DNA of 64,000 bases from Paraphysomonas bandaiensis (Eukaryota > Chrysophyceae). The notes under the pieces were generated by a model. It was not told the DNA's origin. It searched no databases and saw only the letters and a list, made by a program, of their open reading frames with translations. How positions within the stretch are numbered: the first letter of the stretch is position 1; the number at the start of each line of letters is the position of its first letter. Shown here piece by piece: positions 18,953 through 31,100 of the stretch. The translations under genes and the position numbers were made by a program. The stretch is taken from contig CBFFRP010000267.1 of the NCBI GenBank assembly GCA_965644295.1, forward strand, positions 1-64,000. The letters run 5' to 3'.

Positions 18953-19256
18953 TGCTCTATATTTTCAGTATCGTGGTAGTTGGGAAGACGAAGTATTTTC
19001 AAAATTTAAAAGCACCAAACAAACAAAATTAAGGCAGGAATGTATATTTTACGATATCACTAATAATGATACAGTTATTTAATCGTTGGTGAAAGTATAG
19101 GGTATAGGCAGATTTTATTTTCTGCGGATCATGGTAATATATAGACATATAGTACATCAATATACAACGAAATGCCAGTACCATGTATAGCTAGCCAGTA
19201 ATTAGTTAAAACAAGGGACGAGGTAGGAGGTAGTATTAACATCAAATCAAACTTTA
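18953..19256. other. Convergent spacer between RCC1-type and neurochondrin genes
   Basis: 304 bp of AT-rich sequence between two 3' ends. It contains no simple repeat array and no other feature. Confidence 0.5.
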
Positions 19257-21239
19257 TTATTTAAGAGAAATGTCACTAAAGTAAAGGCGCAATAAACCCT
19301 GTAACCTACTCAAGTGCTGCATTAAATATTCCCATTCATCGCGATCACTACACTTTTGACATGCAGTGCTATTCTCAATCGTGTGCTTAATGATTGAAAA
19401 AATTACTCTGATTTCGGCAACCGATACTCCTAAATAACTAGCAACTATGCAATCGTCCTCGTAGTCTCTATCTTTGCGCTCGTGGCCAATATCACTTCCC
19501 TTACCCTCAATTACGAGACACAGCAATTCCACAGATATCATACATACTGCAATGCATCGATTCATCTCGTCGGTCGACAGACTTTTCCCAGTGTCACTTT
19601 TTCCAGTGGCACACGATACAACCGTTGACAGCACACATCCAACGATGGTACATAGTAATGGAGCTGCACAAACAGCTTCCAATCTCATAGCAGCCGCGAC
19701 ATCGTCGTCGGTAGTTGCTATTCGCAGAACTACTGGTAGGGCCGTGACGGCCACATCTACCGCAGAGCCATCTGCTGCAGGTACACGCATATACGCTCTC
19801 GATAAACTATTCGGTGAGCACTCCTGATATTCCTTGAGTTTTCCGAATAAGACATCAAGCACACGGTTGCGGAAGAAAAATGAAATGGCAGTCGGATTTT
19901 GAACACAGTCCTCCAATCCCTCTCCCAGTGGTGGTACTCGGCTACAGGCGGGTAGAAGCGCCCCAAGTACTGTGACAAACGGTTCGTGCAAGGAATCGTC
20001 TTCCTGAATCCACTGGGCAAATGTCATCATGATACGATCCAGGATACGGTGCATACCGAGCGCAACTGAACTATCCAAAACAGAGAACGATCGAGACGCC
20101 TGACGCACAAACTGAAAAAATAGCTCCACCGATGCCACCATCTCCTGCGCCAACAACAACTATATTATGCACAAAAGGAAGATAAATATAGACCTCACCT
20201 TTTGAAATTGTAGCATTGCGAGACTAGGAAGGTTTTCCCATACCCCTTCATCTTCACTCAATAGGAGTCGTAGCATCGCGTCAAAGACATCACAGCAAAC
20301 AAACATCATATTCACGGCTCTCTGCACCCTTTCGTCATAATGCGCAGCTGGAGTGGAGAGCTCAGAGGAGTTGGTGGGGGATATTGGCGTCGCATCAGCT
20401 TCTTTATCCTCGGTGTCTACTAGAGTACAGTACTCGTGGAGGAGAAGCCTAAATTCTCCACACACCACTGAGCACAAAAGCATTGCGAATTGCCCCTTGT
20501 GTTGCCCAGATTGTTCTGCGCCATTAGAGGCTACACTTTGATCCTCCGTCTCCACAGTCCATCCCGGAGAGAGTCTAGTCAAGAACATCGCGGTTGCAAT
20601 CATGAATACATCTCTAGTTTCCTCAGTGGCTGAACCACGCCAACCCATAACCATGAGACTACGCAGTGCCTTACTCTCCTGCACTGATAAAGATATATCT
20701 TTCGGAAAAATCATAACTAATTCAATCAGAATGTCGAATATACATGAAATGTTGTCATTCGTGATGTCAGATACCGAAGACAAAATGCACCTGAATATCG
20801 ACTCACAGTATTTGTGGCCACTGGCAATGCATACTTTCACAAGAAATTCTTGGACAGTGCTTCGAACTCGAGGCTACAAAATAACATTATGTATAAAATA
20901 ATTACATTGCATCCATATGACCTCACTAGTCCGAATTAGTATATTGTATATATCAGTACACCTGGAGGAGAATAACTTCAACAGATCTGAATACCCGCCA
21001 ATCCTTTGCAACAGAGACAATGCCGTATCTTGAACAGATGTTTCATTTACACATTGTTTTGTTTGAAGAACACGAAGTATAAATAAAGGTGATGCTTTAA
21101 GTATGACTTGCTGTAATAGATCGTGTATTTGTTGGGTAGAGTTGGAGTCATCTAGACGATCGGCGTATTTGACAGATAGTAACAAGCCTGCAAGTTTTTC
21201 TTCGTTCGTTGGTCTTTGTAGTAGGTCTATGAACTCCAT
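19257..21239 (-). CDS. NCDN: Neurochondrin family protein
   Basis: Three exons; the best model is 21239-20922, 20873-20199 and 20159-19257, giving 631 aa. The N-terminus, MEFIDLLQRPTNEEKLAGLL followed by LSVKYAD, matches the start of neurochondrins (LLRG-x-x-DEEKFAGLLL). The rest is an all-helical armadillo-like array with little sequence conservation, as in the family (human 729 aa). The first intron is ambiguous. Donor GTCATA with acceptor TTTTGTAG gives a 48-nt phase-0 intron; donor GTGAGG with a downstream CGAG acceptor gives a 60-nt in-frame alternative. Cytoplasmic scaffold roles are known in animals; the function in protists is not. It shares a divergent spacer with the eS27 gene. Confidence 0.75.
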
Positions 21240-21427
21240 TATTCAGCACTATCAGTATATGGACATGAAATAAACACTGATAGGTTAGTTGTTAATACAC
21301 ATACACATACAATGCAAGGAACTTCTTAGCTCGACTAACAGTCCCACCACAGCATACGTACTTACCTACCTAATGTACCTACCTACCAACAAACATACAT
21401 ACATACATACATACATACATACATACA

Positions 21428-21458
<31 letters not shown>

Positions 21459-21740
21459 TTTCAAAACTGAAAACACCACCCTCAATATGTCGCTTCAAGA
21501 TCTCCCAGTGCTATGGTTCTGGTCTGGTGTGTGTGTTGTGAGTAGAGTCTACTTAAACACTCCTCTATACTCGTATATATAATTAGGTTGTGCTGCCCTC
21601 GACCAAATTGAATAGGTAAGTCTCATATCTCACCCCTATCATCTTCCTGTCATTTACATCTACTCTTACATATGCATACTTCCCCTGAAGTGACCTCTAT
21701 AACACATCTAATCTTAATATATATATGTATATACAGTAAT
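21240..21740. promoter_or_regulatory. Divergent spacer between neurochondrin and eS27 genes
   Basis: 501 bp between two outward-facing starts, containing the ACAT array at 21395-21457. It presumably carries both promoters. Confidence 0.4.
21395..21457. repeat. (ACAT)n microsatellite
   Basis: About 16 uninterrupted acat units in the spacer between two divergent genes. This is the complementary orientation to the array at 17171. Confidence 0.95.
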
Positions 21741-22043
21741 ATGCCCAAGGATCTTCTTTACCCATCCCTCGCTGAGGAAAAGAACAAGCATAAGCTTAAG
21801 AGATTAATTCAGTCTCCTAATAGCTATTTTATGGATGTTAAGTGCCCCGGATGCTTCCATATCACCACTGTGTTCTCCCATGCCCAGGTATAATATATAG
21901 ATGCAGTTACTCGTTAATCTCATACGTATGCATCAATATAGACTGTTGTTGTGTGCACTGGGTGCTCGATGATGCTTTGCCAGCCTACTGGAGGAAGATG
22001 CAGACTCACTGAAGGGTGCTCTTTCAGAAGAAAGGTTGATTAA
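21741..22043 (+). CDS. RPS27: Small-subunit ribosomal protein eS27
   Basis: Component of the 40S ribosomal subunit. Two exons (21741-21887 and 21942-22043) join to 82 aa, near the family's usual 82-84 aa. The four-cysteine zinc site is complete: CPGC (Cys35, Cys38) in exon 1 and CTGC (Cys54, Cys57) in exon 2. The segments [23 protein letters not shown] and CQPTGG followed by [10 protein letters not shown] are almost universal. The 54-nt intron falls right after SHAQ. The start MPKDLLYP lacks two residues seen in animals (MPLAKDLLHP). Confidence 0.97.
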
Positions 22044-22708
22044 ACTTCTAGTTGCAGTTGTGTACGTAGAGGATCATGGTCGTGTGGCAAGTATAAATAA
22101 TTAGCCAAGGGCAGGTCAATATATTATTTCAAATGAGTTTAAGAAAACAGGTTAGGTGTACTTTTACGGTGTGCGCTAGGCAGTCCAACACAATACCAGT
22201 GGAATATCTAGAGAATATACTATCCCATTGCACTAATATGACAATTACAATACATCCTTGGAAAGGGTGTACGTTAACAAGATAATCACCTTATTGTAGT
22301 GCTACTTAACGATTCTCAAACCAAAGAGATAATAGTCAACGTATGCGACGAGGCTAGCTCCACAACTAGTAGCAATATGAAGCTATTAATTTTGTCTAAA
22401 AATAGTGTTCTTTTCACCTGAATTCGATTCAACAGAACACTCATATTTGCACCAGGCCAATATAGACATTCAACAGTCCTATATCATAATTATTTTAAAT
22501 TATAAAATCACATTATTCTTCATTCTATATTACACATCCCACTCGTTTAGTGAAAGTAACAACGGTAAAGTCATAAGTCAACTTTCACAAACAGAAAATC
22601 AAACACCAAACACTCCACGTTATATTCCATCCTTCGTCTTATGTAGATAATCGAAGATCATAATGATGTCAATTCAAATGAGTAGTGAGAGTCGTGATGT
22701 CTTATTAT
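22044..22708. other. Intergenic region 3' of eS27
   Basis: AT-rich, no supported gene. An 81-codon frame at 22405-22650 is hydrophobic and low in information and was not accepted. Confidence 0.5.
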
Positions 22709-23772
22709 CAGGCTTGCGTAACAATTAATTGGTGACAGGTGTCCAACAATAATAATTGCAATTATTAATCAAGCACCCAATTATTGGCAATGCAATGAAT
22801 TGGCAATACTTGCCAAATAATTGCCTATAATTTTATTGATAGATTTTAGAATAACTTTCTGAACAATAATCTCATACCAAAGGTGTCTAGGTTTTATTCG
22901 CTTGCAAAAATCTAGTCATAACAACCTCTCATAAACAATTGGTAGTGCTATACGAAGATCGTATATCGTGTTGGAAGTTTGATGCGTGCTTTTTGGCGCT
23001 TTCAGTTGTCTTTAAGTAAACCAATGGCGTCGTCTTCCTTCTCCTCGCCTTTTACTTCAAGTTCACTTTTGTGTGCAGGTACATCATTAATCAAAAAGCG
23101 TCGTACCTGTGCTTTTTCAGCGCGATTCAGTTCTTCTTCCCTACAGCGCTGAATTTTGACTACTGCTCTCTCGAAATCTGCATTCTGAACATTTTCTGCG
23201 TCAGCACCCAAGTGAAATTTCATCCCAGAGGGTACTGACGAATTAATCATCAAATTTGTTCATTCGATGCCATCCTGTTGAATAAATAAGAATGGTAAGT
23301 ATGGCTATCCAATGTTTCTAGTCCATTATTATTGTTAACACACTACGGATCCTTTGTATTAAGGTATTCTTGCACACACATACTTCTCTTCGTCTGATAG
23401 TTGTACCTAACGGTAACACTTGTAACGTCTTTTACACTACAATACTTGAATATTATTTCAAAGTAGTTGAATATGCTGTCACACTATATGCTATGCATCC
23501 CAACGATCTTTGGCATGATCGCTTGCATGCTGAGGTTAAAGTGTATACTAACCCAAATTACGATTAAGAAAATGATAACGAAACTGTGCACATGAATCCA
23601 TACTACTATATGCTAATATATAATGGATGTGTACCTAAGATCAGTAGCTAGATATCGTAAGAAGCTATATATAATTTAGCCAGCCTATTAATTGCAATTA
23701 ATTGGCAACAATTACCAATGATAATAATTGAAGTTAGCACTTTCAAAACCAATTAATTTTTACGCAAGCCTG
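22709..23772 (-). mobile_element. hAT-like non-autonomous DNA transposon, 1,064 bp
   Basis: Terminal inverted repeats of about 24 bp, CAGGCTTGCGTAAMAATTAATTGG, match with one mismatch. They are flanked by 8-bp near-duplications, cttattat (22701-22708) and catattat (23773-23780), seven of eight identical. Eight-bp target sites and CAG...CTG ends are characteristic of hAT elements. Subterminal sequence is full of TTGGCAA/TTGCCAA and AATTATTG repeats, as expected for transposase binding sites. The only internal coding remnant is a minus-strand frame (23002-23253). The element is too short for a full hAT transposase, so it would need one supplied in trans. Confidence 0.75.
23002..23253 (-). pseudogene. 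Transposase-like remnant within the hAT-like element
   Basis: 83-codon frame, MMINSSVPSGMKFHLGADAE followed by a block ERAVVKIQ, EEELNRAEKAQVRRFL. A diverged, stop-containing relative lies at about 56530-56630 (AVVKVQ, LTESEKAQLKLFLL), also next to a similar terminal repeat. From memory, such a block occurs near the C-terminus of hAT transposases in oomycetes. That is a recollection, not a search result. Confidence 0.45.
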
Positions 23773-23980
23773 CATATTATAACGAATTACGAATAGGCGT
23801 TGAAGAGTCGGAACTAATTTAGCATTGCAATTTTACTAACTCTAGTAGATAACTAGAGCTTAACTATGATATTGCTATTTCAAGTTACCACAAGCACCAA
23901 AGTGCAACCACTTTTGCTCTATCACTCAAAGCAAACGCAGTGAGCAAGCAGAATGTTGATATATCTGACATCTGCTGACC

Positions 23981-24184
23981 TCAGGATATTTGGAGATATT
24001 TTACCACATCAACAGCTTCAGATATCGCACTTAAACGTTCCTGAGATATTCTTGAAGTTGTTTCAAATTCCTGATTGTGAAAAGGTAGATCGCTTGCTCT
24101 GACATCACTATGATCTTCTGCAACATACAAAGGATGGAGTATAACTTGGAGTGTTTGATGATCAGCTTTGGATAGTTGGCTCAT
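23981..24184 (-). CDS. Possible small protein or first exon
   Basis: 67-codon ATG frame, MSQLSKADHQTLQVILHPLY onward, with balanced soluble composition (several Asp/Glu/His, helical ISQERLSAISEAVDVVK). It stands out from surrounding AT-rich DNA. A GTAAAA donor follows GATGTG near residue 61, so it may continue in another exon, but no partner was found. No family was recognised. Confidence 0.3.
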   Translation of the reverse strand: MSQLSKADHQTLQVILHPLYVAEDHSDVRASDLPFHNQEFETTSRISQERLSAISEAVDVVKYLQIS

Positions 24185-25117
24185 GATTATGGTTGCTCTA
24201 TAACTCTATAATTCTGTAATATATATAATGAAATAACGTACATATACACATACATATGACTGTCAACAGAAGTTAGTTTCTGTTGTATCGATTATTGAAG
24301 TTACATGTCTATATTTTCCCGGTGCTGATATGAGCGCTCTGTTGAGCCTAGTTCAGGTAAAAAAGCTTTTTTTGAGACCAAATGGGGATAATACTGTTTT
24401 TCATGTACTTTACTCTTCAAGTAGCGAACATAATATAAAAATCTTAAAATACAACTTTTAATAGATTACCAAAAAGCAAAGCACATCAATTTAGCCTGTT
24501 TTAGTACGTCCTGAAATATTTGTTGCATTGCACTTCTTTCATAGCACTTGTAAGGGGAGAGAAAAAGTAAAATATAAGATGTGTGCGTACATATTCTAAC
24601 CACAATTATTTCTGAATTATTATTACTTATAACCGTATGCCGTTTTTCTGTTACTCAAACAGTCAGCAAATAGTTTTTAGAGTTGATTCAGTTCATGACT
24701 ACTCAACTCAATGAATTAACTTAAGCTTTTAAGAGTGCAGTATTGACTGATTGATATTAAGGGAGATATAGTGAAATTATGATGTTGTAGCACTGTGATA
24801 TAGGAACCACGTCATTTACCAACATCAGCATTCTGTTCTATAAATCGTATCTTTAACAGCGACTATATTTTCAGTTTCTTTGTATACTTGTAATAGCTGC
24901 TCCTATAGTGTAGTCATGTATATTCTGCATTTCATTGCTACATAGAATACAGGATAACTACTACATCTAATAATGCACAGAAATTTTGTGTACTATACAA
25001 CGAATACTGTTTTACTTATTATGCATCCTAACTACAAGTACCGACGAAACTTGTTACCAGTTTTAAAAACACTGCCCAGAAAAGTGAGGCAACTGATTTC
25101 CTAATCTAACAACTTGT
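24185..25117. other. Intergenic region 3' of the HECT ligase gene
   Basis: 933 bp of AT-rich sequence in which no gene, RNA or repeat could be identified. Confidence 0.5.
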
Positions 25118-28100
25118 TCACGCAAACCCAAACCCTTCAGAGCCTTCCTTGATTGCTAAGAGAAGTTTTTCGCGTAGTTCTTCTTGACTTGAATACTCGG
25201 GAAGATCGAGCTATGCAAAACAGCAACATAATTATCTGAATGACACAGTTGGGTCAACAAACAAACCTGGTTAAAACATGTATGTGCTGTAGGTAAGTTA
25301 GCACTGTCTCCGTATGCCCGATGTATGGAAAAACGCTGCACGCCCCGCATGCCCTGAAGGTTGGCAAATCCATCCAGAGGTACCTGGTTATCACATATGT
25401 AAACTCTTTGTGAGCAACAACTAGAAGATACCCACTTTAGAGGTTCCAGTAATAAATTGTAGAAACAAAGCCCGTTCTTCTCTCGAGAAACTTCGTAGTA
25501 CGTCCCAAAACCAGAGTATACATGGTTCCGAAGCTCTGTACTGGTGATATTCCGTGTTCGCCTTAAGGTCGTCAATGTCTATATCAGGCAAACCAGAGAT
25601 GAGTAGCTCCAGCTCTGTCGGAGAGAAAATAGATATCAGTTCCGCGGGAACAAGGTCATGGAAACCCTGCAAGAAGCAGTCGATCTGAGAACGAATTGCT
25701 GAAGTCATGCTGTGGTGGGAGATCAGTCGAATGTAATCTGCTTTGTTACTATCCGTAACAGGAATGTTTCTGCCGTTTGGAATCAAATCCACCACCTGCA
25801 TATAAATTTACCAGAGAATGTTGCTGTGATAAAGCCACAAACCTCATGCCGCCCAAACGTTTGCACATCCGAAGAAAACGTTAATTCCAGACCCAAGTCC
25901 TCAAGTGGATACTCCAGGATCTGCTTGAGTGATTTAAAATACTCTGGCTCGATGCCCTCGATATCACTGTACTCCACTGGTACCCCCAATACGTGCTTAT
26001 AGAAAGACCTGAAAGAATCATGACCAAAGATCCCTACAAAAATAGCCATATACCTCGTGAAATGTCCATCCAGCAAGTATCCATCGACGACTGCTTTCCC
26101 TATCACCCGCCCGACAAACTTAAAGTAATCTAAGTGATTTGTATTGATATTGCTCAAGGGGTTCGGCTGAAATGTCGCACCATCAGCAGCTCCGGTGAAT
26201 AAGCAATAGTTGGGGTTGAATATTTCCCGTGAAAGTAGCATATACCATTCCCTCGTGAGGCCACCAGCATCAATACCCTCCTCCTCATAAAAGTTCACTA
26301 CAAGGCGACCCTTCATCTCATCCGGTGTGCGGAAACGGAGCTGATGGAAAGAATCCTCAAACACATTGTCTCGACGGACCTGGAGGTGAATTGTCCTCCC
26401 ACCTCTGGGCAGTCTCCGCTTCTTCAACTGCGAGTAGAAATATGCCCTCTTATTGTCAAACACAAGATGAGAACGCAGCTGCGATATCCGTATCATGGCA
26501 GATAATGAGTCTTCCAAAAGTGAAGGGTAGGATCGCACAAGAATATTCAATATACTTTTGTGTGCCTGAACAAACGACAGTAACCTCTGTGCTCTACCCA
26601 TGCTATGAGAGCCTAATCCAGATACGCTGTCCGAGGACGGGGTGCTCCGGAGAGAGCGTGTGTGCCGAAAAGACAGCTTACTACCACTATCATCCGTGTT
26701 GTCATTCAGAACAAGCGAGATATTGGAACGCAAAAAAGTAGAGGAGTCTCTGTACTTGGCCCCAGGAAGTGACTGCTGTTTCGAAAGCTGCAAGCCTTGA
26801 GTAAAAGAAGATGTACGCTCAAGTGCAGTCGCCTCAGCAGAGGACGCTGTGCCTTGAGCGTCATGTACAACTGACTGACACCTATCCAGCTCCTTCTCCT
26901 GAAGAATGTCCCCGGCATGCACAAGAAAGAAACCTTCAATTACTGGGAGCAATTTCGAAAGAATAGATGATAGAACAGAGTGTTGCTGTCTGCGTTGGCC
27001 CCCCGCCGGGCCAGACAGGACACTACCCTGGCTACTCTCCGTCTCCTGTACATACGTTTCAAGATGACGCAAAACCTGCTCTGTTGCTAACCAAAGATGC
27101 TGCAAGTCGTCAACTGGGGCAACGTCAACCAGCTTACTGTCCACCTTTTCTGCAAGGGATTGCAGCGTTTGAAGTGCCCGTAATACCCTTGTGTGATCCT
27201 GGCTGCCGACCTCGCCAATAGGAATGTTTAGAACAGATGACGATCCAGCTCCACTATCACTAGAAGAAACGGTATTCTGCTGTTTCGCTCGCTGGTTGAC
27301 AAGGTGGCTAAGTACGTGCTGCATGCGGGCGTGAGACACCGTTCCAAGATCAACTAAAACTTCAATCACGACCTCCATGAGGATCGTGCGGTTTTCCTTG
27401 ACATGCGCAAGACGAGATATCGCTGATATGACGTGGTCAAACACTTCTTTCGTGCAGAGCTCGTTTAATAATGCATCACAGAGAGACCGTAGCGTTGATC
27501 GCGACAAACAAACACTCGGAACATTAACCCATCTATAACTACCAGATGTCTCTTCTTCGACATTTTCTTCTCCCTCAGGAACTTCATCCAACAACTCAAG
27601 CGGTTCACAAAGAGTATTAACGAGGCGTGTGAGCTGGAGAAGCTCTTGTGTGCTATTCGTGTAGTTCGGGGCATGAAGAAGACGAATCAGCAGCTCTAAG
27701 TAGCACTGACTTTTCTGATAATCTGTCTCAATATCACCCTCACCGTCGTCCAAAATCTGCATTAGACACTGGCCTTGCGCTCGAGAACGCAAGATATCAT
27801 ATACAATTGATTCATTGGCAGCACACAAGTGAATCAGCATAGAAATGAGTCGTTTACCAACAGTGGATGGCAATGGTTTAGCTGTCAGGTCCTGTTCATC
27901 TGGAGTACTGAGTGTGGCGCCCACACGAGAACTAATTATCAATTTCTCCGGCGGGAAGGAATTACCTAATCTAAGAGGGCCTTCTCTCATCTGGCGGAAT
28001 ATAGAGGTCTCTCTCGGGCTATCCGACAGCAACGCTATAATGAGCTGTAACATCATATCACGAATGCTCTCTTGCTTCGAAAGATTTTGTAGCATTCTGT

Positions 28101-31100
28101 GCAACTGGCGAATAGGAACTGGTAACTTTTCCAGATACATAAGTCGTATCAGAACTGCTAAAATATCATGGGGTACCATCACATCCTGCACTGAATCCAC
28201 CTCTACTCTCATTTGTCCAGGGTGTGATGGACCAGGAGCAGGTGTTTCCTTTCCGTCCCCACCTTCGTCTTTAGATTCTTCACGGGCACCACTGGAGGAC
28301 TCCCTGGTCACAGGATCTGATGCTCCCATCATACCCACTTGATTCCACCTATGAGCCGCACGCTCACGCAGTAATTGCGCTTCTGCAATAAGTTCGGGAG
28401 TGAGGGTAGCAATAAAAGCCGAGTCAGAGGTAAGCAAAACCTCCGCACGCAAATCAGGGGTCAGCGATGTCAAGAACGACGAGTTGTCCATTTCCTCTGC
28501 ATGAGAAGGATCTGCGGGAACAGAGAACTCAGCAGAGGCAGTGTTGTCTCTTTCTCGACGAACTTGGTCAAGAATCTCCTGTCGGATATTGTCTGGGAGT
28601 GCATTGATGGTCTCAAGGTCATATCCAGCTTCAACTAAGAGTTCGTTAGACTGATCAGAGGTCTCTTCATGAGTTTCGATTATTTCTCTCTGCATGAATT
28701 CGGGCAGGGAATTGAATACCTCTGCATCATAGCCGGGAGGACATACCAAGCCGGAGGTAGCAGGGGCACTCTCCCCCGTATCGTTCTCATTGGTATCCGC
28801 GGGTGAACCCTCAACTGTAGCCCCTATACTGTCGACATTATCCGTGTCTTGCATAATACGAACAAGTTGATTCGCCAGGATTTGTTCGTCTGGGTCAGCA
28901 CCGTCATACTCAGTCTCAGGCTCATCCCTGACCTCCACATCCACATTCCTCTCATCTACAACAGGCAGGTTCTCAGCTTCACTAGTGTGAACATCTACCA
29001 CATTGACATTACCCAGTTCAACACCAGTGGATTGATCACGTTCACAACCAGATTGCTCCAGAGTCGTTGCCGAGTCCTCAGCGCAATCGCTATTCTCATT
29101 CTCCACCTGCATCGAAATTGCGATGGTAGATGGACAGATCACCCTGCCCGTACCTTCGTCTTCAGCAATATCGACAGCACTGTGGGTGTGATCCGTGATA
29201 ATCTCAGCTGTACCATCTGTATCAATTATACCCGTATCTGATGTAACAATGTCCTGGTTGTTATCAGCACCATGCGCCGTGCCCACTCCACACTCATCAG
29301 TCGTTTGGTCAGGGTGCACATTTTGTTGTGCGCTGTTTATCACGTGTTGTGCATCTGCAGAATCTGATGCAGCAGGTTCGGCAGAAGAGCTTTGCTCTGA
29401 TTCACTATCATGCCCCTGTTCATTCGTTGAACCTCTCATAACCGGACTTGTCTCCAGCTGCACATGGCGACCTAGTATTGACCTGATTTCACCCATCACC
29501 GTAACAGACACTGGCCGAGACGCACTGGAGACGTCTCCAACACCCTCCGTCGCCAAGTCTCCGTCATTATCCCATCTCCCAGCACCCCTTCTCCCAGTCC
29601 CCCTGCTAGAGAATATAACATGCTCCACGCCCCTACCACGACTATCGAGTGACATATCAAGGAGCGGTCGCGATTGTACGAGCTCATCATATGCCGCCCG
29701 CTGATCAGAACTCCGCACTCCAGGTACCAACATGTTTTCAAAGAATTCCTCAATAGTATCCTCAGACTCCAATACAATTCGTCGATGGTCTGTACGCGCA
29801 GCTATAGAAACTCCTCCCCCATTCGCATTCACAAACCCACCCCTAGCATCATCCTGCGCGGCACCAATTAGCATGGGATGGCCTATCCGCCAATTCGCCT
29901 GCAGAGCACGATCGATTCCGCCAGGAAGAAGCGAGCATTCCTGCTGTTCGGCAGCGCGAGCTTCATCACTACCAGCCGCTTGAGCTGTTCGACTGCGTCC
30001 ACGCCCCCTCCAAGGGATCTGACCAGGAGAGGTTCGACGAATGAACTCTAGAAGAGTAGTACCATAATCCCCTTCGACCTCGACATCCTCAGTATCATCA
30101 CCCATCAAATGCATACCAGATCCAGCTTGAAGCGAAACTCCCCCAGTGTTCCCGCGTCGTACCTGATCTGGAGGAGTGATAAACTCACCGAATGGATTCC
30201 CATCAGACGGAAAAGTGTCCCGTAATAAGTCCAGGCCGTGAGTTGGACTAATGATGTCAGGACTGAACAGATTGCGCAAACCTGCATTAAGTTCGTCCGT
30301 CGTCAAATCATGACCCTCGTGTCGACTTATAAACCCACGCATATATCTCTCTTCATCATCGTCGTCGTCATCATCATCGTCCTCGTCATCATCATCCTCA
30401 TCTTCTTCTTCGTCTGGCTCCTCATCGTCATCATCATCTTCTGGATGAGAATTCGCACCGTCTTGATCAGTAGTATGATTTTCCACAGCATATGCTGCAT
30501 CAAAGCTCATGACGTTTTCGCGCCTTCCCTGCGACATATCAGATTCTCTATCCATTGAACCGCTGTCGTTAAACGTTTCGCCTTCTTCGCCCACTTTCTC
30601 CTCACCACTGCGCATGGATAAAGATCTTTTGAGTCGATGAAAGTGCAAAATAAATTTTGGTCGGGTGAGTATTTCTAATGGACCAAGCATAGCATCAAAC
30701 ACAGAGTCGCACCCACTAGACTCAATATCAACTGATGCCAGTGCCTGCACGATCAGAGTGGGTACACCACATTTCGAAAGATACAACATAGCATCCACAG
30801 AAACATGTTGACGGTCCTGCATAACACCTGCGGAGTCTTTAGGAGCTCTGCACGAGGTAACCACCAACGACAAAAGTCGGCCAACACGAGCCATGAACTG
30901 TAGTCGTTGCGCCTCGTTATGGAAGTACTTGTTCGTAGGAGATTTAGGAAGAGACAACTGCTTCAGAGTTTCCACAATAGAATCAAGAACAACTTTGCGA
31001 GGTCTACCACGGTTACAACTCAACACAGTCATGATCCTAGCAGCGCCCTGCACTTCTTCTGTGGCTGCTGAATTAGCTTTACAATTCTTTGACAGAAATG

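Noticed and set aside
30345-30450. Asp/Glu codon run in the HECT gene as a possible microsatellite insertion or frameshift
   Set aside because: Acidic stretches are normal in HUWE1/TOM1 ligases and the frame is unbroken.
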